Assembly: GCA_030649935.1 (NCBI GenBank)
Contig: JAUSFN010000017.1
Coordinates: forward strand, 62,001 to 126,000
DNA: 64,000 nucleotides
Direction: 5' to 3'
Origin: Candidatus Planktophila sp.
GTDB taxonomy: Bacteria; Actinomycetota; Actinomycetes; Nanopelagicales; Nanopelagicaceae
A program made the position numbers and the translations under genes. Shown in pieces: positions 9,207-16,037 of the stretch (position 1 is its first letter; each line of letters begins with the position of its first letter). The notes under the pieces are model-generated. The model ran no database searches. It saw only the letters and a list, made by a program, of their open reading frames with translations, and had not been told where the DNA came from.

Positions 9207-10060
9207 GAGCTTCTCCGAGCTGGGTCTAATGCATCACGAAGTCCGTCCCCAACTAAATTAAGTCCCACAACCACGATAGTGATAAAAAGTGAGGGAAAAA
9301 CAAGAGTCCACCAAGCAAAAGCCGCCAATGGCTGCGCCTCGGCCACCATTAATCCAAGGGATGGTGTTGGAGGTTGGGTTCCTAAACCAAGAAAACTCAA
9401 CCCAGATTCAGTCAAAATCGCCCATGAGAGAGATAGCGCGATTTGAACAACGATTGGAGCGAAAACATTCGGAAATATATGTTTTCTTAAAATTCGAAAG
9501 GATGAGAATCCAAGGACTCTAGAGATTTTTATGTAGTCCATCTCCTTGACCGTCAATACAGGTCCTCGCGCAACTCTTATAAATATCGGCGTGTAAACTA
9601 CACCAATTGCTAAAGCGGTGTCGTACCAGTCATTTCCAAGACTTGCCACAATTGCTAAAGCCAACAATATTGCGGGGAAGGCAAAAAACACGTCACTTAC
9701 GCGAGTAACGAGTTGATCAAACCATTTGCCTACATAACCGGCAAGGATTCCGAAAGAAACTCCCAAAATTGCAGCAAACGTGACTGCAGATATTGAAACC
9801 GTGAGTGATCGACGCATTCCCTCTAAAGTTCGAGAAAAAACATCCCTGCCAAACTCATCTGTTCCAAACCAAAAATGAGTCGAAGGGCCTTGCAAAATAT
9901 TTTCAATATGTTGTTCGACTGGGTCATAGGGCGTTATACCTAAGATTGAAAAGATGGCGACAATAATCATGACCAAAACTAGTACTGCTCCAACGATACC
10001 GCTCGTGCTTTGTAAATAGTAGTGGAACGCGCCTTTTGTTTTCTCTTCTTTATTTCTCAT
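9203..10060 (-). CDS. Oligopeptide ABC transporter permease (OppC/DppC type)
   Basis: The 285-residue membrane protein has an N-terminal transmembrane segment (IVGAVLVLVMIIVAIFSIL), then the extracytoplasmic TDEFGRDVFSR motif typical of DppC, and the BPD inner-membrane domain with the coupling sequence near SWAILTESGLSFLGLGTQPP. Six membrane spans are predicted. It forms a heterodimer with the next upstream permease. The coding region overlaps both neighbours by ATGA. Confidence 0.92.
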   Translation of the reverse strand: MRNKEEKTKGAFHYYLQSTSGIVGAVLVLVMIIVAIFSILGITPYDPVEQHIENILQGPSTHFWFGTDEFGRDVFSRTLEGMRRSLTVSISAVTFAAILGVSFGILAGYVGKWFDQLVTRVSDVFFAFPAILLALAIVASLGNDWYDTALAIGVVYTPIFIRVARGPVLTVKEMDYIKISRVLGFSSFRILRKHIFPNVFAPIVVQIALSLSWAILTESGLSFLGLGTQPPTPSLGLMVAEAQPLAAFAWWTLVFPSLFITIVVVGLNLVGDGLRDALDPARRSS

Positions 10061-11028
10061 TTTTTTATCCGAGGATCGATTTTACGATAGATAATATCTG
10101 TCGCAACATTAATTAATACAAACATAATGGCGAAAATCATAATGCTGCTTTGGACAGTTGCATATTCTCTTTTCATAATCGCATCCAATATTTGCCGCCC
10201 CATGCCTGGTAGAGCAAAAATCTTTTCTACAATTACTGCGCCACCTAAAAGATACCCAAATTGAATTCCAGTCATTGTTACAATGGGTATCAAAGAATTG
10301 CGTAAAATATGTCTAAACTGCACTGTATTATTTGGTACACCTTTACCATGGGCTGTGCGTACGAAATCTTTGTCAACAGTTTCAAGTAGCGCAGATCTTG
10401 TTGTGCGCATAATCGGAGCAGCCACAGCGATACCAAGGACAAGACCCGGAAACATCATCTGTTGGAAGTTCATCCAGGGGTTTTCCCAGGGTGTCATGTA
10501 CTCATAACCATTGGGAAAGTAGTGAAACTTATTAGCCATAATTGTGACTATTCCAGTGCTCAAGACAAATCCTGGAATTGCTAAGGCCAATAATCCAAAT
10601 AGTTGGCCAGCGAAATCCCTTGTACTCCCTGGCTTTTTAGCGCTAAACATTCCAATTGCAATCCCGAGAATTACGCCAAGCACAGTTCCAATAATTGCAA
10701 GTTCAATGGTTACTGGTAACGAGGACTTAGTAAGCGTGGCAACTGAAACGCCTGTGGAGTAGGCAAATCCAAATTTTCCCGAAAGGAAACTTTGCATCCA
10801 AGAGATGTACTGCATAAACAAGGATTGATCGATGCCATAGTAGACACGAAGCTCAGCTATCTGTTGTGGTGATAGCGCCCCTGTTTCAATTCCAAAGGCC
10901 CCAGTAATCGAGTCTCCAGGAATAACGCGAAGAACTAGAAATACAAAAACCGATATTCCAAATAGTGTTGTAAGTACGCTGAGGGTACGGGAAACACCGG
11001 GGTACTTCATAATTCGTCTAAAGTTCAT
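10057..11028 (-). CDS. Oligopeptide ABC transporter permease (OppB/DppB type)
   Basis: The 323-residue permease begins with a membrane span (TLSVLTTLFGISVFVFLVLRV) followed by PGDSITGAFG, has the conserved MRTTRSALLETVDKDFVRTAHGKG coupling region, and ends GMGRQILDAIMKREY...DPRIKK as DppB proteins do. A strong ribosome site GGGAGG lies nine bases before the ATG. Ninety-four bp with a terminator-like hairpin separate it from the binding-protein gene upstream, so it is probably read at a lower level than that gene. Confidence 0.92.
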   Translation of the reverse strand: MNFRRIMKYPGVSRTLSVLTTLFGISVFVFLVLRVIPGDSITGAFGIETGALSPQQIAELRVYYGIDQSLFMQYISWMQSFLSGKFGFAYSTGVSVATLTKSSLPVTIELAIIGTVLGVILGIAIGMFSAKKPGSTRDFAGQLFGLLALAIPGFVLSTGIVTIMANKFHYFPNGYEYMTPWENPWMNFQQMMFPGLVLGIAVAAPIMRTTRSALLETVDKDFVRTAHGKGVPNNTVQFRHILRNSLIPIVTMTGIQFGYLLGGAVIVEKIFALPGMGRQILDAIMKREYATVQSSIMIFAIMFVLINVATDIIYRKIDPRIKK

Positions 11029-11078
11029 CGCTAGCTGCCTCCCATCCCTAAGCTGACATACTGTGAAATTTCAAGAAA

Positions 11079-11115
11079 AGGGCGGCGTGTGAAATTAGAT
11101 TCCACACACCGCCCT
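11079..11115 (-). terminator. Hairpin between the binding-protein and permease genes (attenuator or mRNA stabiliser)
   Basis: In the minus-strand sense GGGCGGTGTGTG pairs with CACACGCCGCCC (12 pairs, one G-U) around an 11-base loop, followed by TTTTCTTGA. It begins eight bases after the binding-protein stop. This has the form of a factor-independent terminator. Since the permease genes downstream have no other clear promoter, it is more likely a partial terminator or a 3' protector that leaves binding-protein mRNA in excess. Confidence 0.75.
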
Positions 11116-11122
11116 CATGTAC

Positions 11123-12649
11123 TTACTTGAGGTCTACTTTACGTAGTTCAATTAATGAACCTGTTGCAAGCGGGATGAATCCCGTTACATTCTTAGTAGC
11201 TACGCGGTATTCGTATGGTGAAAACAGCCAAATCCATACAGCGTTATCTTCCAACTCATTTGAAATAGCCGTATAAGCAGCTTTTCGGTCTGAGTCGCTG
11301 CCCGATGATTTACCTTTAGCAAAGTTAGCATCGAGTGTCGCAGATGAATATCCAGCAACCTTATTAAGGTTACCTGTTGAGGTGAAGTAGCGGGTGTACA
11401 TCGTGTCTGGATCGATACGACCACCATTGTTTGCAACAGAAGATCCAAAGTTTCCAGCTAACCAGCGAGAAATAAAGGTTGAATCATCTACTGCATCAAT
11501 CTCCATTGTGATTCCAGCTTTAGCTAGCTGAGATTTCAAGCTTTGAGCTGTGCCTGAAGCAGTAGCAAACTGAGTTGGTGCAACCATTGTTTTGAAGGTT
11601 AATCCATTTGGATATCCAGCATCGGTCAAGTACTGCTTGGCCTTAACTAAATCAACGTTTGGACATGGGCGAGATTTTGGATTCGATGCATAAGCAGGAC
11701 TTGTAATTGGCCCAATCACTGCACCTTCACCTGATGAAGCTGTTTTCACAACTTCAGCTCGGTTCACTGCGCATTGAATAGCAAGGCGAACGCCGAGCTT
11801 GTCGAATGGAGCTACTTTCGCATTAAGTTGGAGTGCAACATATGCCAAACCTGGAGTCTTATAGACTTTTAGGTTTGATCCTGCCTGCTTTGCAACGAGC
11901 GGACTTGTAATCACTGAGAACTGAATTGTTCCTGCATTAAGCGCAGAGATAATTGAAGCCTCCGTCGGGATCACACGGAATGTTACTGTATCTAACTTTG
12001 GCTTTCCGCCCCAATAGGTTGTGTTGGCTGCAAGTTTAACGCTTTGACCAGGCTCCCAGGAAACATATTTAAAGGGACCAGTTCCGTTTACAGTTTTACC
12101 AACATTACCCTCTTTAATATCATCGCTCGAAAGCATGGCCATGTTAACTCCATCTAGCGCAGCTAAAATAGCCACGTTAGGAATTGTTAGCTCAAGCGTG
12201 ACTTCATATCCTGAAGCGCGAATCGATTTAATTGTCAATATATTTGCACGTGCTGCCGCTTTCGTAGCAGGATCAAGAATTCGCTCAAGAGATGCTTTTA
12301 CATCTAATGCATCAAAGGCTGATCCATCTTGAAACTTAACACCTTTGCGAAGGTGAAGACGTAACTGCGTACCCTCTGCATTGAATCCCCATGAGCGGGC
12401 AAGACCTGATCGAATATCTAATTTTGGTCCTACTTCGACAAGTGAGCCGTAGACAAGACCTAGTGCGCGAACAGTTGCAAAGCTAGTTGCTACCTGTGGA
12501 TCTAACTTATCAATATCCAGTGTTAAACCAATATTTAAATCTTTGCTAGCCGCTTGTGCTGGTCCTGCTGCAATGAGTGATCCAGAAATTATGGATACTG
12601 ATGCAGCAATCGCCACCAATCCGCGGATGCGGCGTTGTGAGATTTTCAC
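11123..12649 (-). CDS. Extracellular solute-binding protein, family 5 (oligopeptide type)
   Basis: The 508-residue protein is the receptor of the adjacent importer. It has a signal peptide (basic MKISQRRIRG, then a hydrophobic stretch, then GPAQAASK as likely signal peptidase I site) and the family-5 binding fold (DIDKLDPQVATSF; LRKGVKFQDGSAFDALDVKASLERI; VNGTGPFKY). Most actinobacterial receptors of this kind are lipoproteins, but no lipobox cysteine is seen, so how it stays at the cell is unclear. QRRIRGL could also be a Tat-like signal. The start forms an ATGA overlap with the regulator gene. Ligand is not readable; murein peptides or muropeptides are inferred from neighbours. Confidence 0.9.
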   Translation of the reverse strand: MKISQRRIRGLVAIAASVSIISGSLIAAGPAQAASKDLNIGLTLDIDKLDPQVATSFATVRALGLVYGSLVEVGPKLDIRSGLARSWGFNAEGTQLRLHLRKGVKFQDGSAFDALDVKASLERILDPATKAAARANILTIKSIRASGYEVTLELTIPNVAILAALDGVNMAMLSSDDIKEGNVGKTVNGTGPFKYVSWEPGQSVKLAANTTYWGGKPKLDTVTFRVIPTEASIISALNAGTIQFSVITSPLVAKQAGSNLKVYKTPGLAYVALQLNAKVAPFDKLGVRLAIQCAVNRAEVVKTASSGEGAVIGPITSPAYASNPKSRPCPNVDLVKAKQYLTDAGYPNGLTFKTMVAPTQFATASGTAQSLKSQLAKAGITMEIDAVDDSTFISRWLAGNFGSSVANNGGRIDPDTMYTRYFTSTGNLNKVAGYSSATLDANFAKGKSSGSDSDRKAAYTAISNELEDNAVWIWLFSPYEYRVATKNVTGFIPLATGSLIELRKVDLK

Positions 12650-13629
12650 TTATTTCCTCCTCGTTTGCGATTTGATGGTTGTGAGCGCATACCCTCGTCT
12701 GCGCCCACCTTTGCTCCAGAACGACTACCCACGGCCGATCTAGATTCTTCAAGAGCTGACTTGGTGCCGCTCCAGTTTCTCTGTGCCAAAGCGACGCAGA
12801 GACAATCAACCACTGTTAGTTGAGCAATACGGCTCGCCGTCGCCCCGCTACGGAATGTGGTTTCCCGTGCAGAAGTATGTAAAACGATGTCTGCCAAAGC
12901 TGTAGCAGCACTGCGCAGCGCATTTGTTATTAGAATTATTGTGACACCTCGTGATTTAAAAGTTTGCATCACATCAACAACATCAACAGTTGTTCCACTG
13001 TGACTAATCGCAACAAGGCAGTCACCTGGCTTAAGAACTGAGATGGATGTCAAAGCGACATGTGCATCCCTCCAAGAGGTTGTAGATTTTCCTTGCCTGT
13101 TGAGTTTTAGTTGTAAATCCATTGCTACATAACCGCTTGAAGCCAAACCAAAAATTCCAATTGTTTGAGCGCTGTTCCAAGCATCTACTGTTTTTCTAAA
13201 AGAAGTAACATCTAAGCGCTCAGCGGTAGTTTGAATCGCGCGAGAATCGGCAAGGGCAATTTTTCTTATAACTTCTTCTATTGAATCGTCAAGCTCGATA
13301 CCGCTATCAAGCTCAGAGAAATTTTGAGAATCTAAACCATTACGACTTACTTCGCTAATCAGAGCCCTTCGAAACTCCGGGAATCCCTTATAACCAATGG
13401 CTTTACTGAAGCGAACTACCGATGCAACTGATGTTTTACTGAAGTCGGCCAGTTGTGAAATATTGAGAAGTGAGACACCGTGTGGATCTTGAAGTACACA
13501 ATTTGCAATAGATGCCTCACTGGCATGAAAGGATTTAAATGAGCTTCTAATTTCTCCCAAAAGGTCACTATAGGAATGATTACTAGTTGAAGGGCTCTTT
13601 AGCGAAACTGGCAAAGTCTTACCCCCCAT
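12646..13629 (-). CDS. RpiR-family transcriptional regulator (HTH plus SIS domain)
   Basis: An N-terminal helix-turn-helix (SQLADFSKTSVASVVRFSKAIGYKGFPEFRRAL) is joined to a SIS sugar-phosphate-sensing domain (IFGLASSGYVAMDL; LVAISHSGTTVDVVD), as in MurR and RpiR. It probably senses MurNAc-6-P or GlcN-6-P and controls the salvage genes. A basic, Ser/Arg-rich tail of about 30 residues follows the SIS domain. The frame is open up to 13692, but a good promoter occupies 13664-13692 and GAAGG lies eight bases before the ATG at 13629, so I start it there (327 residues). It is the first gene of the transporter-anmK operon. Confidence 0.88.
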   Translation of the reverse strand: MGGKTLPVSLKSPSTSNHSYSDLLGEIRSSFKSFHASEASIANCVLQDPHGVSLLNISQLADFSKTSVASVVRFSKAIGYKGFPEFRRALISEVSRNGLDSQNFSELDSGIELDDSIEEVIRKIALADSRAIQTTAERLDVTSFRKTVDAWNSAQTIGIFGLASSGYVAMDLQLKLNRQGKSTTSWRDAHVALTSISVLKPGDCLVAISHSGTTVDVVDVMQTFKSRGVTIILITNALRSAATALADIVLHTSARETTFRSGATASRIAQLTVVDCLCVALAQRNWSGTKSALEESRSAVGSRSGAKVGADEGMRSQPSNRKRGGNK

Positions 13630-13663
13630 GAAAATAACCTTCAAGAAATGTTGCAATTGGTGA

Positions 13664-13692
13664 AAATTATCGCCGAAATCCCCGCAGGTCAA
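13664..13692 (-). promoter_or_regulatory. Sigma-70-type promoter of the regulator-transporter-anmK operon
   Basis: On the minus strand TTGACC (13687-13692) and TAATTT (13664-13669) are 17 bases apart. Transcription would start near 13657, leaving a leader of about 28 bases that contains the GAAGG ribosome site. It lies in the 91-bp gap after murQ, so the operon need not depend on murQ transcription. Confidence 0.7.
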
Positions 13693-13720
13693 GCCTATTA
13701 TGGTAACGAATCGCTGTTAT

Positions 13721-14638
13721 CTAACGGTCGGTGAGAGCTTCCCGGATCCGATTCGATGATGCCTGTAAGCGCTCGCGCGCTATTTCAGGCTCAACATGCA
13801 GAAGCAGCATAAGAATTGCCACTTTTACCTCATGTCCCGAGGCTTTCAACGCCTCACTCGCCTCAATTTTTGTCGAACCCGTGGCGGTTTGGATTATTCG
13901 TACGGCACGATCTGCGAGTTTTTCATTGCTAACTTGCAAGTCGACCATCAGGTTTCCAAAGGTCTTGCCAAGGCGCACCATTGACACGGTTGAGATCATA
14001 TTGAGAACAAGCTTTTGCGCGGTTCCTGATTTAAGTCGAGTTGAGCCCGCCAGGAGTTCAGGACCAGAGTCAATATCCAAGGCGTGATCACTAATCTTGC
14101 CGAGCCGTGAATGTGGATTAGACGTTAATGCGATTGTTAGCGCCCCGACTCTGCGCGCATATTCAATTGCCCCTATTACATATGGCGTTCGACCGCTTGC
14201 CGCAATTCCAACAACACTATCAAGTTGTCCAACATGTACAGATTTTAAATCCTTCACACCTAGATCAGGCTTGTCCTCAGCACCTTCAGCGGCATTCTTA
14301 ATTGCGCTGTCACCCCCAGCTATCAATGCTAAAACTTGATCCGATGTAACGGAAAATGTTGGTCCACATTCGGCTGCATCTAAAATACCTAAGCGGCCCG
14401 ATGTTCCCGCGCCGATATATATAAGTCGGCCCCCTTGAAGCATTCGATCCACGATACCATCAATCGCTTTTTCAATTTTAGGAAGAACTAAACTTATGGC
14501 TTTAGGAACTTCGGCATCACTCTCATTCATGGCAAGTAATAACTCTGAGACTGTCATTACGTCGAGCATGTTAAATTTAGAATCAACTTGCTCGGTTCTG
14601 AGTAAACCTAACTCATGCTCGTTGTTAGCATTTGTCAT
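13721..14638 (-). CDS. murQ: N-acetylmuramic acid 6-phosphate etherase
   Basis: MurQ removes the lactyl ether from MurNAc-6-P, giving GlcNAc-6-P (to NagA) and D-lactate (to the GlcD-type dehydrogenase). The SIS-fold protein begins TEQVDSKFNMLDVMTVSELL, has IGAGTSGRLGILDAAEC (75-91, with a catalytic-type Glu90), IAGGDSAIKNAAEGAED (near 107-122) and the P-x-V/I-G/A-S-GRTPYV loop. Starting at the ATG at 14638 gives 305 residues, the usual size; the longer TTG start at 14680 would run into the divergent gene's promoter. TATTCT lies nine bases before this ATG, so the leader may be only two or three bases. Confidence 0.95.
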   Translation of the reverse strand: MTNANNEHELGLLRTEQVDSKFNMLDVMTVSELLLAMNESDAEVPKAISLVLPKIEKAIDGIVDRMLQGGRLIYIGAGTSGRLGILDAAECGPTFSVTSDQVLALIAGGDSAIKNAAEGAEDKPDLGVKDLKSVHVGQLDSVVGIAASGRTPYVIGAIEYARRVGALTIALTSNPHSRLGKISDHALDIDSGPELLAGSTRLKSGTAQKLVLNMISTVSMVRLGKTFGNLMVDLQVSNEKLADRAVRIIQTATGSTKIEASEALKASGHEVKVAILMLLLHVEPEIARERLQASSNRIREALTDR

Positions 14639-14693
14639 AGTTCCAGAAGAATAGAGTAGATATTCAAAACTATCTAGCAACGGCGCATTCCCC

Positions 14694-14699
14694 TACACT
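14694..14699 (+). promoter_or_regulatory. Leaderless -10 element of GNAT gene
   Basis: TACACT ends six bases before the GTG at 14706. There is no Shine-Dalgarno. The element sits in the 67-bp space shared with divergent murQ. Confidence 0.6.
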
Positions 14700-14705
14700 A
14701 AATTC

Positions 14706-15179
14706 GTGATTCGATACGCTCGTAAAGAGGATTCCCCGCGCATTCTTGCCCTTATTAAGGATCTTGCAGAGTATGAAAAAGCGCCATTAGAGGCCAAAGC
14801 TACTCTCCAACAGATAGAAGAATCGCTCTTTTCACCTAACCCGCATGCCTATTGTCATGTCGTTGAAGTCGACAGAATAGTAGTTGGAATTTCAATCTGG
14901 TTTCTTAATTATTCAACCTGGCTTGGCAAGCCCGGAATTTACCTTGAAGATCTCTACATAGATCCCGCTTATCGCGGAAAGGGTTATGGTCTCATGCTTT
15001 TAAAAGAGCTCGCAAAGATATGTGTCGAGCGCAATTTCGAGCGGTTACAGTGGTGGGTCCTGGATTGGAACGAGCCCGCGATTGAGTTCTATAAATCCCT
15101 TGGAGCCGTACCCATGGATGGGTGGACCGTATTCCGTGTTAGCGGAGATGCGCTAGAGAAGTTAGCCGCTAACTCTTAA
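14706..15179 (+). CDS. GNAT-family N-acetyltransferase (diamine acetyltransferase-like)
   Basis: This 157-residue protein resembles the spermidine/spermine (SSAT) branch of GNAT enzymes: MIRYARKEDSPRILALIKDLAEYE at the N-terminus, LEDLYIDPAYRGKGYGLMLLKELAK as acetyl-CoA site (80-104), and WWVLDWNEPAIEFYKSLGA near the end. The usual substrates are polyamines, thialysine or related amines. It starts with GTG and has a TACACT hexamer six bases upstream. A bidirectional terminator follows. Role in the salvage island is open; an amino-sugar substrate is possible. Confidence 0.87.
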   Translation: MIRYARKEDSPRILALIKDLAEYEKAPLEAKATLQQIEESLFSPNPHAYCHVVEVDRIVVGISIWFLNYSTWLGKPGIYLEDLYIDPAYRGKGYGLMLLKELAKICVERNFERLQWWVLDWNEPAIEFYKSLGAVPMDGWTVFRVSGDALEKLAANS

Positions 15180-15240
15180 GCACCGGTGCGGGGTACGAAA
15201 ACATCATAATCCCCTGCAGAAATACTTTTTTAAATATGAA

Positions 15241-15273
15241 ACAAAGCCCCTTAGATTTACTAAGGGGCTTTGT
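15241..15273. terminator. Bidirectional factor-independent terminator
   Basis: A perfect 14-bp stem (ACAAAGCCCCTTAG at 15241-15254 with its complement at 15260-15273) closes a five-base loop. T-rich bases follow on both strands. It serves the GNAT gene on the plus strand and the carbonic anhydrase gene on the minus strand. It is one of the few convergent junctions here that has a real terminator instead of overlapping genes. Confidence 0.88.
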
Positions 15274-15284
15274 CTGTTAATTAC

Positions 15285-15863
15285 CTACTTGGCAGCGCCA
15301 GCTTCTTTTGCTCCTGGCACCTCAAGCAATCCTCCGGATTCAACTTCGTAGACAAAGCCATGAATTGGAATGTTCTTCGGCACTAATGGATGCCTGCGAA
15401 TGCGCTCAACATCATCTACAACTGACTTACTTCGATCAGAAATTGTCAACCAATCAATGTATTCACCTTCATCTGACCCTGGACCTTTTCCTACATCGTA
15501 AAAACCCGTCTCACCAAGTGCTGCAGTTTCAAGACTCTTTGAGAGCAATCCACGCATATCTTGATCAGTGAAGAACTCCATGCCGCAATTACTGTGATGA
15601 ATAACAAACCACTCTTTAGTTCCAAGCAACTTATAGGAAATTACAAGTGAGCGAATAGCATCATCAGATGCCCGTCCCCCAGCATTTCGAATTACATGTG
15701 CATCTCCTTCAGAAAGGCCTGCATACTTTGCTGGGTCTAAACGCGCATCCATGCAAGTCAAAACTGCAAATTGACGTGCAGGCGGAAGTGCAAGCTTTCC
15801 CTTCTCTCCAAAGCTTTCAACATACTTTTTGTTTGCATCTAAAATCTGGTTTAAAACTGACAT
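15285..15863 (-). CDS. Beta-class carbonic anhydrase
   Basis: The 192-residue enzyme interconverts CO2 and bicarbonate. Zinc ligands and the Asp-Arg dyad are in CMDAR (Cys37, Asp39, Arg41) and HHSNC (His90, Cys93). The sequence around [18 protein letters not shown] is like the small actinobacterial form known as Rv1284 in Mycobacterium. It would supply bicarbonate to carboxylations, for example in purine synthesis. GGAG lies six bases before the ATG. The gene stands alone, with a terminator behind it. The 174 bp upstream hold no gene; a ten-base sequence TAGAACTCAA occurs there twice (15937 and 15987). Confidence 0.92.
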   Translation of the reverse strand: MSVLNQILDANKKYVESFGEKGKLALPPARQFAVLTCMDARLDPAKYAGLSEGDAHVIRNAGGRASDDAIRSLVISYKLLGTKEWFVIHHSNCGMEFFTDQDMRGLLSKSLETAALGETGFYDVGKGPGSDEGEYIDWLTISDRSKSVVDDVERIRRHPLVPKNIPIHGFVYEVESGGLLEVPGAKEAGAAK

Positions 15864-16037
15864 TTAACTCTCCGCATCCATAGTTGATTTGTGCTTACCG
15901 AATAACTTGGAGAATCTAGCGAAGTTGATTAGATAATAGAACTCAATAATAATGAGCAGGTGCAAGCAACACGCACTTACTTTAATTAGAACTCAACACA
16001 ACTAGATTCGATTATTCACCTTGCAGAAATGAAGAAC

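Noticed and set aside
11064-11073. TGAAATTTCA as the RpiR operator
   Set aside because: A perfect palindrome, but I did not see further copies at the other salvage promoters, so I do not call it a site.
15937-15996. TAGAACTCAA direct repeat, 50 bp apart, and a 17-codon frame between
   Set aside because: Only two short copies in AT-rich spacer, and the tiny frame lacks a ribosome site; chance is a good enough explanation.
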